This document shows positions 36,729-48,884 of a stretch of DNA of 64,000 nucleotides, piece by piece. Source of the DNA: CAWEFA01 sp963808135 (GTDB lineage: Bacteria > Bacteroidota > Bacteroidia > Bacteroidales > DTGW01). Both the position numbers and the translations under genes were made by a program. Within the stretch, counting starts at the first letter, position 1. Each line of letters starts with the position of its first letter. A model generated the notes under the pieces. That model was not told where the DNA came from. It searched no databases and was given only the letters and a program-made list of their open reading frames with translations. The stretch is taken from the NCBI GenBank assembly GCA_963808135.1, contig CAWEFA010000124.1, positions 124,001 through 188,000 on the forward strand. The letters are read 5' to 3'.

Positions 36729-38705
36729 ATGAAAAGGTTGTTATTTTGTGTTGTTTTAACCATAACATCTTTGATTGTTCTGCGGATTCGTGCGAACAAT
36801 AATATTGACTCACTTTTATTGCTTGTTAAATTGGATAAAGCAGATACGGAAAAAATAAAATTAAATTTAGAGATAGGTCAATATTTTAGCAACTTTAAGC
36901 CCGATTCAGCATTGCTCTTTTTTAAAAAAGCATTAGATATTTCTCAAAAAAATAATTTAAAAAAAGATGTTGCAAATTGTCTTAATAAAATTGCTGTTTT
37001 ATATAAAAACATAGGCAATTATGAAAAAGCAAAAGGATATAGTCAAGGATCTTTAAAAATATATGAAAAACTACAAGACAAAGCGGGTATTGCCATTTGT
37101 TATTCAAACCTCGGTATAATCTTCGAAGAACAAGGTCTGTACAATAAAGCAATGGAATACTATTTAAAAGCTTTAAATATTGAAGAAAAACTTGGAGACA
37201 AAATGGAAATGGCAAAGAGTTATAATAATATTGGCGCCGTTTTTTACTATTTGGACGATTATAATAACGCCATAGTTTATTATTTAAAATCGTTGAAAAT
37301 AAAAGAAGAAAACGACGACAAAAAAGGCATGGCCGTTTGTTATGGAAATATTGGGGTTATTTTTAAAGAACAACTAAATTTTGATAAAGCTTTAACTTAC
37401 GATTTAAAATGTCTTGAATTATATGAATCGCTTGGTATAAAAAAAGGGATAGCCGGTTGTTTTAGCAATATTGGCGAGGTTTATTGTTTAAAAAAAGATT
37501 ATGTAAAAGCCACAGCTTATTATTACGAATCATTATTAATTTATAAATATTTAGGCGATAAGAATGGAATTACTTTCGAATATAAAAATATAGCCGAAAT
37601 AGATAATTTAACCAATAATTATGTTGATGCTATTAATAATGCCCAAAAGGGATTAATTATTGCAAAAGAGATTAAGTCGGAAAATCTTGAAATGAATAAT
37701 TATGAAATATTATCTTTAGCATACGAAGGAAATCGGGATTATAAAAAAGCCCTCGAATATAACAAACTTTATATATCATTAAAAGATAGTATTTTCAGCG
37801 AATCGAAAAATAAACTAATCAGAGAATTAGAAGCCAAATATCAGAATGAAAAGAAACAAAAAGAAATTGAAATTCTTGAAAAAGATGAAAAACTAAAAAT
37901 TGCTGAAATACGGAGAATGCAATTGCAAAAATATATTTTCTTTGGTGGCTTCTTATTAATAATGCTATTGGCTGTATTAATATTTCGCAGCTATAAGCAA
38001 AAGCAAAAAAATAATTTATTGCAACTGGAAAGAAAAAACGATAAGCTATTGATTGAAATGAATGAACAACGGCAGAAGCACATGTCTGAAGTTGTAAATA
38101 TACAGGAAACAGAACGAAAGCACATTGCTGAAAATCTGCACGATGAGTTGGGCGGGGCTTTATCAGCAATTAAAGTTAATTTGTCGTCGTGGTTGTATAA
38201 AAACCAAAATCAGGGACAGGACAATAAACTATTGAAAATAGAAAGCATGGTTGATAATGCCTGCGTCCAGGTAAGGACTATTGCACACGATTTGATGCCG
38301 CCCGAATTGGTCAAGCTTGGCTTCAATTACGCCATCGAATCGTTAGTCGTTAATATAAACCAAAACGGAAAGGTGAATATTCAATTATCAAATGAATTGG
38401 CTGAAAAACAATTGAAGCCGGAAATAGAGATTGCAGTTTACCGTATTGTAAACGAATTGCTTACTAACATATTGCGCCATTCGAAAGCGCAAAACGCATC
38501 GTTGCAATTGTTTGTTTCCGAAGGTATTTTAACGGTAATTGCCGAGGACAATGGCGTTGGTTTCGATACAAACGCAATGGTGGCAGGTATGGGTTTGGGA
38601 AATATTAAATCGCGTGTTGCAGCATTGAATGGTTCAATGACAATAGATTCATCGCCAAATAGGGGTTCGTCGTTTTTAATCGATATCCCCTTTAAAGGGG
38701 ATTGA
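36729..38705 (+). CDS. TPR-containing membrane sensor histidine kinase (HisKA_3)
   Basis: A 658-residue sensor. Order: signal peptide (LLFCVVLTITSLIVLRIRA), about seven TPRs (to ~residue 360), coiled coil, one membrane helix (~402-421, YIFFGGFLLIMLLAVLIF), a HisKA_3 dimerisation domain with the phospho-acceptor H471 in ERKHIAENLHDELGG, then a HATPase domain with NELLTNILRHS, EDNGVGFD (D607) and GMGLGNIKSRVAALNG. The TPRs are predicted periplasmic. The cognate regulator follows 45 bases downstream. Its TPR half resembles that of the three SpoIIE-type phosphatases in this window. The signal sensed is unknown. Confidence 0.93.
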   Translation: MKRLLFCVVLTITSLIVLRIRANNNIDSLLLLVKLDKADTEKIKLNLEIGQYFSNFKPDSALLFFKKALDISQKNNLKKDVANCLNKIAVLYKNIGNYEKAKGYSQGSLKIYEKLQDKAGIAICYSNLGIIFEEQGLYNKAMEYYLKALNIEEKLGDKMEMAKSYNNIGAVFYYLDDYNNAIVYYLKSLKIKEENDDKKGMAVCYGNIGVIFKEQLNFDKALTYDLKCLELYESLGIKKGIAGCFSNIGEVYCLKKDYVKATAYYYESLLIYKYLGDKNGITFEYKNIAEIDNLTNNYVDAINNAQKGLIIAKEIKSENLEMNNYEILSLAYEGNRDYKKALEYNKLYISLKDSIFSESKNKLIRELEAKYQNEKKQKEIEILEKDEKLKIAEIRRMQLQKYIFFGGFLLIMLLAVLIFRSYKQKQKNNLLQLERKNDKLLIEMNEQRQKHMSEVVNIQETERKHIAENLHDELGGALSAIKVNLSSWLYKNQNQGQDNKLLKIESMVDNACVQVRTIAHDLMPPELVKLGFNYAIESLVVNINQNGKVNIQLSNELAEKQLKPEIEIAVYRIVNELLTNILRHSKAQNASLQLFVSEGILTVIAEDNGVGFDTNAMVAGMGLGNIKSRVAALNGSMTIDSSPNRGSSFLIDIPFKGD

Positions 38706-38750
38706 TTTAAAAATAATTTGCCATTTACTTTGTATCCGTAATACGATAGA

Positions 38751-39395
38751 ATGAAATTGATGGATGAAAAAACAATAATCATTGCCGACGATCATCAGCT
38801 GTTTGCTGAAGGTATTTTTAGCATGCTTAACAATACCGATTATAAAGTTGTAGGTTACGCGGCTGATGGCATTGCATTGTTAAGCCTGCTTAAAGGATTT
38901 TTGCCCGATTTAGTTTTACTTGACATAAACATGCCACGTATGAACGGTATTGAATCGGCTAAAAAGATAAAAGCTTTTTATCCCGGCGTTAAGATAATTA
39001 TGCTTACCATGTACACCGAGCCGGGATTTTACAATGCTGCCATAAAAAACAACTTCGACGGCTACCTGTTAAAAAACATCCAGCGTTCCGAACTGATTGA
39101 AGCAATCGAAAAAGTATTGAACGGCGAAAAAGTATTCCCACCCATTGACAACAAAAGCCAAATAACTGAGAGTGGCGATAAAACCCTTACAATAGGCGCA
39201 ATTAACAGACTTACCGCACGCGAGCGCGAAGTGCTGAAGCTTATTGCCGGGCAAATGACAATGGCTGAAATAGCTGCAAAACTATACCTGTCGCAGCACA
39301 CGGTTGAAACATACCGGAAAAACCTGTTGCGAAAACTTAACCAACGAAATACCGTAGGCTTGGCAGTGTTGGCTGTTAACAATGGGATAAGTTGA
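38751..39395 (+). CDS. NarL/LuxR-family response regulator
   Basis: Partner of the upstream kinase. The receiver domain has the acidic pocket IIADDHQ, phospho-acceptor D58 in VLLDINMPRMNG, the TMYTEPG threonine region and YLLKNIQ lysine. The C-terminal LuxR helix-turn-helix reads LTAREREVLKLIAGQMTMAEIAAKLYLSQHTVETYRKNL (seen as consecutive short motifs). Length 214 is normal. An ATG at 38760 is an alternative start. Targets are unknown; a large T9SS protein gene follows. Confidence 0.94.
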   Translation: MKLMDEKTIIIADDHQLFAEGIFSMLNNTDYKVVGYAADGIALLSLLKGFLPDLVLLDINMPRMNGIESAKKIKAFYPGVKIIMLTMYTEPGFYNAAIKNNFDGYLLKNIQRSELIEAIEKVLNGEKVFPPIDNKSQITESGDKTLTIGAINRLTAREREVLKLIAGQMTMAEIAAKLYLSQHTVETYRKNLLRKLNQRNTVGLAVLAVNNGIS

Positions 39396-39488
39396 TAAAT
39401 GTAAATATTTATTCTCCCCTCTTCTTTTGTGCTGTGGGTGTAGTAATAAGGTCAGATAAAAAATATAAAAACTATAAAATTAAACGAT

Positions 39489-42400
39489 ATGAAAAAGATT
39501 TTATTTACACTGGCACTTATAGTTGCCGCAATTAAATTGCAGGCACAAGTGAACGATATATTTGACTTTAACGGCACAAATGGATATGGCCCAAGTAATG
39601 GGTTGTCCTATTTTGGACAGGTTGGTAATAATTTATTTGGCACTGTTGGGTTAAATAATTTTATTGGTGGCTATAATGATTATGTTATGTCCACAGGCAA
39701 TGTTTGCATGATAAATACTACCAATGGACAAGTTTCCACTAAAGGTACAATACAGGGATACCCTATAGGTTCGATAGTTCCTTCAGGTTCAGTTTTGTAT
39801 GAAGCTACACAAATGACCACAGATATTGGAACATTAATATCATTTGGCCATATCTACAAAATTAATTCTGATGGAACGGGACTAACTTCTATATATACTT
39901 TTGCTATTGGTGAAAATCCTAATGGTGCAATTGTTGTTTCAGGTACAACTATATACGGTATTGCTACTGGAGGAAGTGGCACACATTTTTTTAAAGATCA
40001 ATACAGATGGAAGCAATTACACAACATTCTACAATTTTCATTCTGGTTCTTGTGGGTTCTTGGGTTTGAGTCATGATACAATTTATAGTATTGACGGAAA
40101 TACCTTCTTTATGATAAAAACATCTGGTATTGGCTACCAAGTATTGTATAATTTTCAGAATACACCTGCCGGTCCTTTAGTTTTATCAAATAATGAATAC
40201 TATGGTGTAACAAACAGTGGAGGTACGTACAATTTGGGTATGGTTTTTAAACTTAATATGGCTGATACTACATTAACTGATTTACACGATTTTAATGGGA
40301 CTTATGGTCAGAATCCTATTCAAGGGGTTACTATTGTTGGTAATGAATTATACGGTTTTGCCAATGGGGGTGTGAACGGACTTGGAGTGGCTTACAAATT
40401 AAAAACTGACGGTACCGGGTTTGTGAAACTCATCGATTTTGATTATGTACAGTATGTTAATTACGATGGGGCATATCCTGCAGGGATTCCTGCAGTTGTT
40501 GGTGATTCTATATATGGAATGTTACAGGGAGGAGGGATTAATAATCTCGGGTTTATATTTAGCTATTACACTGCTTATCCTGAGGTTCAAGCTAAAAGCA
40601 TTACAGTTACAAACAATTTAGGCAACCAGATTGATGTCAATTGGACCGTTGGCAACGGCGACAAAAAAGTGGTTTTTGTTAAGCAGGGTACCGGCGCTAT
40701 TACAAACCCAAAGGGATAGTACAACATATACAGCCAGCGCCGACTGGAATGTTATGGGTACGCAATTGGGCTCTTCCGGGTACTATTGTATTTTTAATGA
40801 TACGGGCAACCATGTAACACTAAGAAATTTAAGTCCCAGTACTACCTATACTATTCGCGTTTATGAATACGATGGACTTCCGGGATTTGAGCGATACAAT
40901 AAAAATACGGCTTCCAGCAATCCAAAAACAATAGCGACGGGAAAAGCAAATCAGATAATTACATTTAATACATTACCAGCGAAAACATATGGCGATACGG
41001 CTATTCATATTACTGCCAGTTCAAATATGGGTTTGCCTGTTACTTTCTCCAGTAGTAATTTGAATATTGCTACCATTGTGGATAATAAAATTACAATTGT
41101 GGGTGCGGGTATTGATACAATCACTGCCTCCCAGGTCGGTAATTCGCAATATAATCCGGCTTCAGCACAACAAACTTTAACCGTTTCAAAAGCACAACTC
41201 ACCATTACCGTAAATGACACAAGTCGTATGTATGGTTCTTCAAATCCAGCATTCAGAATTAGTTACAGTGGTTTTGAAAATGGCGATAATAATTCAGCGA
41301 TAGATACCCTGCCGATTATTTCTACAACAGCCTTGGCAACAACGCCTGTTGGTAAAGTGTCAATTACAGCGTCAGGGGCCAGTTCGAAGAATTATTCTTT
41401 TAATTATATCAATGGCAATTTAACCATAAATAAAGCGCCATTAATCATTTCAGTTGTTGATACCAGCCGCTACTATGGTTATCCAGACCCGACCGATACA
41501 CAATTTATATATAATGGTTTTAAAAATAATGAAACATATTCTGTTCTCACCACAATGCCAATTGCAGCTGCATCTGATTTACCAAGTCTTTCCGCAGGAA
41601 GTCATGATACAATTATAGTTTCCGGCGCCAGCGCTTCAAATTATGCCATTTCTTATATTGGTGGTAAATTGGAAATTACAAAGGCTCCTTTAACTGCTAC
41701 TGCTTTAGATACAAGTCGCATTTATGGCGACGCCAATCCCAACTTTAGAATTAAATATGAAGGGTTTAAAAACGGTGAAACTGTTTCAGCATTGACTTCA
41801 TTACCTTCAGCATATTCAACAGCAACTGCATCAACAGCAGTAGGAACTGCAACAATTTCGGTTTCTGGGGGCAGCGCCTCAAACTATTTATTTAATTACA
41901 ACACGGGCACACTCACTATTAACAAAGCATCACTAACTTTAACTATTAGAGATACCACCCGTATTTATGGCGATGCCGACCCCAATTTCAGGGCCACTTT
42001 TAGTGGGTTCAAGAATGGGGAAAACTCAAGTAACATTTCCTTTACTTTGTTCTCATATGAAAGTTATTATGCACAAGCTGGTAGCACCAATCCAATTTCT
42101 GCTTACAATGTATTCGCTGACAATTATGATATAACAACAGTGAATGGTACCTTAACAATTGAAAAAGCGCCTTTAACTGTTACCGTACATGATACAAGCC
42201 GCATTTATGGCAACGTTAATCCCACTTTCAGAATTACATACAGTGGTTTTAAAAATGGTGAGAGTGCGGATAACCAGGCCCCGCCAAGTGGAGGTGAAGG
42301 CCCTGTGATTACACTTTCATATTCGCCTATAATGCCAACGGTATCGTGTGCAGCAGATTTTTTGACAAACGCTGCTACAGATAATGATATTATTGTTTCG

Positions 42401-45358
42401 GATGGAGATTTTCCTAACTACACTCTGAGTTATGTTAATGCTAAATTAACAATTGAAAAAGCTGTACTTATAGTAACGGCTAATGATACATCAAGGCTGT
42501 ATGGCAATCCTGATCCTGCATTTAGAATAAGCTATAGTGGTTTTAAAAATAATGAAACGGTTTTGGTGCTTGATACATTGCCAATTGCCAAATCGAATGC
42601 TATCGTTTCAAGTAATGTAGGGCAATATAATATCAGTTTATCCGGTGGCCAAGCAACAAACTATACTTTTAATAATATAAGTGGTAAATTGATGGTCAAT
42701 CCTGCCCAGCTTACTGTAACTGCTGCTGATACATCCCGATTTTACGGTGACGCCAACCCTCAGTTTAGAGCTATATATGATGGGTTTAAAAATGGAGAAA
42801 ACACTTCAGTCCTCAGCCAATTGCCGACAATTTATTCAACAGCAACAGATACTACGCCAGCTGGAAGTATAAGGCCAATTATTGCAAAATCGGCAATTTC
42901 AACAAATTACGCTTTTAAATATGTAAATGGGCAATTGGCCATAGCAAAAGCATTATTGATAGTTTCTGCAATTGACACAAGCCGCTATTATGGCGATCCC
43001 AATCCTTCTTTTAGGCTCAGTTACAACGGGTTTAAAAATGGAGAAACTCCTTCAAAGCTTTCTTCACAAGTCTCGGTTTCATCATCAGCAAATGATACTA
43101 CCTATGCGGGTTCAATGCCGGCAATTGTTGTGGCTGGTGGAAATTCGGTTAATTATACGATTAGCCGTAATAATGCTACTTTAACAATCCTGAAAGCCAT
43201 ACTCACAGCGACAGTTAAAGACACCAGTCGTGTTTATGGCGAACCTGACCCTGAATTTAAAATTAATTATACCGGTTTTAAAAACCATGATTCGGTAAAT
43301 GTGCTCAGCATACTGCCTATTGCTAAATCCACAGCAGGGCCGAAAAGCAAAGTTGGCGCTTATGCAATCAACCTTTCAGGAGGGAATTCGGTAAACTATG
43401 TATTTAACAATATAGGGGGGTGGCTAACTATAAAACCAGCTGATTTAACTGTAACTGTAATTTCTTCTTCCCGTATTTATGGCGATGCCAACCCGGTTTT
43501 TCAATTAAGTTATACAGGTTTTATGAATGGAGAAACAGATTCTGTGCTAATAACAAAACCAATTGTTATAACATCTGTTAGTCCTACTACCGGGATTGGA
43601 AGTTATACAAACTATGTAACAGGAGGAAGCGCTACGAATTACATTTTGAGTTACAATTCGAGTGGCGGGCAATTTGATATCAAACCTGCGGTAATAACAG
43701 CAATGGTTCATGACACGAGTCGTTTGTATGGCGACCCTAACCCTTATTTTAGGATTACATACAGTGGTTTCAAAAATAATGAATCGGCAACGGTGTTTAC
43801 AGAAGCGCCGAATGCATCAACTTCAGCCTTACCAAGTACACCTGCAGGTTCAATACCTATTCATCTTGATGGTGGTAAGGCAACAAATTATACATTTAAC
43901 AATATTGCCGGTACGCTTACTATAAATAAAGCCCCATTGACTATTGCCGTTCATGATACAAGCCGTGTGTATGGCGCTAAGGATCCAGCATTCAGATTAA
44001 GTTATTCGGGATTTAAAAATGGTGATGGACCACTATCCCTATCAGATTCACCCATGGTATCGTCCACTGCAACGGTCAATTCCCCTGCAGATAGCACTTA
44101 TGCTATTTATGCCTACGGCGCTGTTTCTCCAAATTACGACTTCAATTACATTAACGGTGCTTTAACCATTATTAAAGCAAACCAGACAATCACAATTCAT
44201 TACGATACGCTGTCTGTTATAAGAATCGGAGATGTGCCATATACCTTGGTAGCAACCTCTACCAGCGGATTGCCTGTTACCTTTACCAGTAGCAACCCCA
44301 AAATAGCCGCAGTTTCAGGAGATGCGTTAACCCCCGCAATAATAGGCACAACAACTATTACGGCCATGCAGGATGGAAATGAAAACTACAATGCAGCCCC
44401 TGAAGTTACACATGACTTGGAAGTAATTTACCAATCGCCTGAAATTTGTATGGTTACTGTTGCAAATAATGGCATAACCGATACCATTGGCCACAACGTT
44501 ATTGTTTGGGACAGGGAATCAATTGTTAAGTTCAAGAGTTATAATGTTTACAGGGAAAGCACAGTAGTTGGGGTTTATGACAAAATAGGCGCTGTTTCTT
44601 ATGAGGACGCAGGCATATTCATAGATACTTTAGTGAACCCTCGTAAACAGGCATATTTTTACAAGCTTACCGCAGTAGATTCAAACAATGTTGAAACGGA
44701 CATTAACCTGAGCAAATACAGTAAAACCATGCATTTGGTTACCACCGTTGAATATGGAAAGACTGGCGTTCAACTCCAATGGGACGAATATATTGGTTTT
44801 CCTTACTCAACCTATTATATTCACAGAAGCTCAAACGGCACCGACTTTCCGGTGATTGATTCAATGGCTTCTTCCTCAACAGCATGGACTGATGTAACCG
44901 TGAACCCTGCCAGCGGGCCTAATGACCCGGTATATTATTACTACGTAGGTGTGCGTAAGACCAGCCCATGTAACCCTTTTGGAACATTGAAAGCCGGAGG
45001 TGGTGTTTATGCAGAGGCGGGTTCAAATATGGAAGACAATCGCCTGCGCAGTTCAGGCCCAGGTACACTGGTCAATACGATTCCTGCGCTTAAATTAAGC
45101 GAAACGGTTTTCCCCAACCCATTTGATGACATAACAACTGTACGTTACCAATTGGCCGAAAATGTAACGGTTGGTTTGACAGTTTATGATTTGTTGGGCA
45201 ATAAGGTTATGGACATTGTTAATGCCAGCCAAATAGCCGGAAATTATCAGTACCGTTTAACTATGGCTGATTTGAAAGGCAAACCGGGGATTTATTTTGT
45301 CAGGCTTACCGCTGGTAAAAATATAATAATCAAAAAATTGGTTGCTCTAAGTAAGTAA
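39489..45358 (+). CDS. giant secreted GloVer/MBG-repeat protein with T9SS type A sorting domain (two frameshifts)
   Basis: About 1,955 codons, interrupted twice: at a run of seven T near 40000-40005 and at AAAGGG near 40705-40712. In both cases the protein continues exactly in another frame (THFF to KINTDGSNYTT; ITNPK to DSTTYTASADW). Order: signal peptide (ILFTLALIVAAIKLQAQ); about 350 residues of GloVer-like repeats (FNGTNGYGP, YKINSDGTGL, LHDFNGTYGQNP); a fibronectin-like segment; one Big-like domain; twelve ~82-residue MBG-type repeats; another Big-like domain; a ~200-residue module shared with the protein at 2175..6023; and a type A sorting domain (VFPNPFDDITTVRY...). Likely a surface or adhesive protein; ligand unknown. 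Confidence 0.85.
41198..44179 (+). repeat. twelve tandem MBG-type coding repeats
   Basis: Twelve units of roughly 240-270 bp. Each starts with a (V/A)xDTSRxYG(D/N)(P/A)NPxF motif, continues with YxGFKNGE and ends in NYxFNYxxGxLTIxKA. The units are diverged rather than identical, so the array is old and in frame. Unit 5 carries an insertion and unit 4 lacks the usual central segment. Confidence 0.85.
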
Positions 45359-45390
45359 TCCAATTCATTGTGGCAGGTTGAAGGTTTCAA

Positions 45391-47930
45391 TTAAACCCTA
45401 ACCCCAATTATTAATTGATCGTCAATCTGCTCGGTATTTTTCATCCAATCGGCAATGGTTTGCTGGATAATTGCCGATTGGTTTTCTGCAGGTTCTGCAT
45501 GTACGCGCATGTATAATTTTTTCGCATTCCCCGACATGAACTTTTTATTATCGGGGCCGCCAAACTGATCCTGAAACCCGTCCGAAAAAGTATAAACCAT
45601 ATCGCCTAGTTCAACGGGAATTATAGTGCTTTTAAAAGGGATTTCGCATTTGTCGTGAATGCCGATAGGCATTTTATCGGCTTTGGTTTCTAAAAGCTCT
45701 CCTTTGCGAACAAGGTAAATTGGGTTATTTGCGCCGGCATATTCAATGAACATGGTGTCTTTATCGAATATATACAACGCTATGTCCATGCCGTCTTTGT
45801 TTTCACCTTCTTTCCCGGTTTGGTGCAAAGAAGTAATGATTTGAAGCCTTAACTCATCGAGGATTTCATTTGAATGGATGAAGCCCTTCTCAGCTACAAT
45901 ATTGTTTAAAATCGACATCCCCAGCATACTCATGAATGCGCCGGGAACGCCGTGCCCGGTGCAATCGGCAGCAGCCACAATAATTTTATTGTTTCTGGCC
46001 GAAACCCAGTAAAAGTCGCCACTGACAATATCCCTGGGCCTGAAATAAACAAACGAATCGGAAAAAAATTGTTTAAGGTGTTCTTCCGGCGGTATAACAG
46101 CCCTTTGAATACGGCTGGCATATTGGATGCTATCGGTAATTTCCTTCTTTTGATGGGTAATTACAATATTCGCCTTTTTGCGCTCATTGTTTTGCCTGAA
46201 GAGCAAGAATGTAATGGCCAATACCAGCAAAAGCCCGACAATAAAGAAATAAATGGCTGTATTTTTCTGACTGATTTCAACATCTTTTAGTTTGGCATCT
46301 TTATTCAGCAGAACAATTTGCTGTTTTTTCTTCTCGGTTTCATATTGCGTTTGCAACTCTTCAATTTGCTTCATATTGTCCACATTCAGAACGGAGTCCT
46401 GTACCTGCACAAACTTTTGATATGCACCCATGCTTTTGTAACAATCTCCTGAAGCTTTATACGCAAATGACAATGCTAAATAAACATCCTTTGTAATTTG
46501 TTGGCTTTTGTTTTTTTCTGATAATTCAAGGCTCTTATTCAGGTAGTAAATAGATTGGCTATAATTGTTTAGATTAATATGGGTTTTCCCTAATTCATAA
46601 TAAGCAATATTTATATCATAATTGTTTCTCAATGTTAATTCCGCTTCAAGGTTTTTTTTAAGATAAGATTTGGCCAGTTCAAATTCACCGGCATAATTAT
46701 ACATTTTTCCCAACATAAGCATTGCATACAATACATCTTTTTTGTCATTTATTTTCTCGCTCAATGCCAGCGATTTTCGGTAATATTCAATTGAAGGTAC
46801 AAATTCTTTTGCAAAAGTTTTTCTTTTTTCCGATGATAGGGAATATTCCCAGTCAATACCGAACTGACTACCCATTTTGTCAACAGTAAGCCTTGAATTG
46901 ACATTGCCAAGATTTCTATATGAGAAGGCTATTTCTGATTTATTACCCAGCTTTTCCCAAATTTGGAGCGCCCGCTGGTGAAATTCAATAGCTTTTTGAT
47001 AATAACCAAGATTGTTCTTATACTGAAACCCACGGGGGAGGTTTTCATAAACAAGGCCGATATTGTTGCTGCAATGAGCAATGCCTTCCTGAAGCCCAAT
47101 GCTTTCAAAAAACCTGAGGGCATCCTGTAAGAAGCTATGGCCTGGTTATATTTGCCCCACCTGAATAAAATAAGCCCAATATTGTTGTATAATATAGCAC
47201 AGCCTTTTTTGTCGCCGGAACTCTTCCTATATTGCATAGATTTGTTGTAATAGGTTATCGCTTCTTTAAAATTCCCCGATTCCTCATTCAATATACCTAT
47301 ACTATTATTGGTTTTGGCAAGCCCGTTGATATCATTACATTTTTCAAAGGCAACCAATGCCTGATTATAAAAGTTTAAAGCATTTGTTTTATTATTAAGT
47401 TTCCGGTTTATGGAACCAATATTAAACAATGCATTACCTTTTTCTTTACCAATATTATTTTTAACAGAAAAATCAAGTGTTTGCTGATAATAAACCATAG
47501 CTTCATCATATTTTCCCTCGAAATAATAATTGAGGCCAATGCAGTTCAATAAATCAGCTGTAATTTCTTTGTAATTGGCTTTTCTGGATATATTCAACGC
47601 CTTGCTGTAATTTTCTATGGCTTCTGGAAAATTATTGTTATAGCTATAGGCATCGCCAATAATTAAAAAGCTGTTTGCAATTTGCAAAGTATTGGCCGTT
47701 TTCTGCGCAATTTTGTATGCTTGATTGGCATATTGAATGCTTTTGTCAAATGATACAGGTGCATATTCTTTTGCAAGTTGATTGAGTAAAATAAGTTTTG
47801 CCTTTTTATCTTTAGTAACAGATAAAACTTTTTCAAGGCTGTCGGTCGGTGTTTTTTGTGCTATGACAGGTAATGAAACTATTAAAATGGTATTCGTCAA
47901 TAAGCTTAATATGCCTGTTTTGCAAAACAT
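45391..47930 (-). CDS. TPR - transmembrane - SpoIIE/PP2C phosphatase (frameshifted)
   Basis: Third member of the TPR-SpoIIE set. The N-terminal piece (46929..47930) has a signal peptide and TPRs. The C-terminal piece (45391..46875) has TPRs, one membrane helix (IYFFIVGLLLVLAITFLLF), coiled coil and the phosphatase domain (FRPRDIVSGDFYW, AAADCTGHGVPGAFMSMLG, DDQLIIGVRV). The frame breaks near 47128. Changing AIASYR to AIASYQDALRFFESIGLQEG and reading on restores TPRs through 46876-46928, so one C was probably lost. It is the closest relative of the gene at 6058..8617. It is convergent with the MBG protein gene and starts 12 bases after the exonuclease gene ends. Confidence 0.82.
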
Positions 47931-47942
47931 ATATTATAAGAA

Positions 47943-48766
47943 TTAAAATTCTTGCTTATTATTCATTTCTCTCAATTTTATCTGCGTGAGCACCTTCTTG
48001 GTATAAAGCGGGAAATCGCCGTTCATCATCCAGGAGTAATAGCTCGGGTCTTTTTTAAATATTTCTTCAACCGTCATTCCTTTATATTTTCCGAAGTTGA
48101 ATATTTCTTTCCCTTTATCATTATAAATAATGCGGCCAGCAAAATCGACATTATTTGTATGCGACGAAAATTTAGACAAAGCATCTATATCGTTTTCAAT
48201 AGGTAGTGAAACATTTCCTGCCGCATCGGTATATTTCATTCCGCAATACCTGTCGAGTTGGGCCATGAGCACCTCATAAGTGGCAATGGTATCGGCATGC
48301 GAATGAATGCGCATCGGTAAGTTCCTTGTTACAATATAATTTGTATGCAGCGCCAAGCGTCCGCTGCTCCATTTTATTGAAATATCACCTGGACATCGAT
48401 AAATTTTCGTTTCTTTAAATCGATGTCAACTCCCGCCCTTAGAAATTCTTCGACCAACATCGGGAAGTCGAATTTATTGGAGTTAAAACCTGCAAAATCG
48501 CAACCCTCCAGGTCGTTGGCAATGGTCTGGGCAATTTCATTAAAAGTCGGGGCGTCTTTTACATCTTCATTTGTAATGCCGTGAATGGCTATTGCCTTGG
48601 GATCAATTGGTATTGTTGGGTTAACCCTGTAAGTTTTGACTTCTTCTTTTTTATCGTTTGGGAAAACCTTAAAAATTGTAATTTCCACTATCCTGTCCGA
48701 GGCAATATTAATGCCGGTAGTTTCAATATCAAGAAATACCAAAGGGTTCTTTAGGTTAAGATTCAT
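47943..48766 (-). CDS. DnaQ-like 3'-5' exonuclease (frameshifted)
   Basis: A DEDDh exonuclease of the DNA polymerase III epsilon type. The first piece (48374..48766) has ExoI FLDIETTGI, then HGITNEDV and ExoII FAGFNSNKFDFPML. The frame is lost near 48385 (an extra A in TTTCAATAAAATG); the corrected reading is DVQVIFHKMEQRTLGAAYKLYCNKELTDAHS. It is lost again near 48300 (an extra T) just before the ExoIII HADTIATYEVL. The tail (FNFGKYKGMTVEEIFKKDPSYYSWM) is the usual C-terminal extension in Bacteroidota homologues. Two indels in one small gene point to poor consensus here. It is downstream of dnaN, as often seen in this phylum. Confidence 0.85.
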
Positions 48767-48884
48767 AAAGGGTTAATCGTATTAAGTTATAATCGAAAAA
48801 TTATTAAAGTTTCGTCCAAATCATTTTGACTGGAGAAAAAAACCCGAAAATATAAAATAAAGAAATTTATCTTAAAAACCAAAG

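Noticed and set aside
41198..44179. Periodic repeats considered as CRISPR or satellite DNA
   Set aside because: The ~250-bp units stay in one long frame and encode conserved MBG-type domains; there are no short identical repeats with unique spacers.
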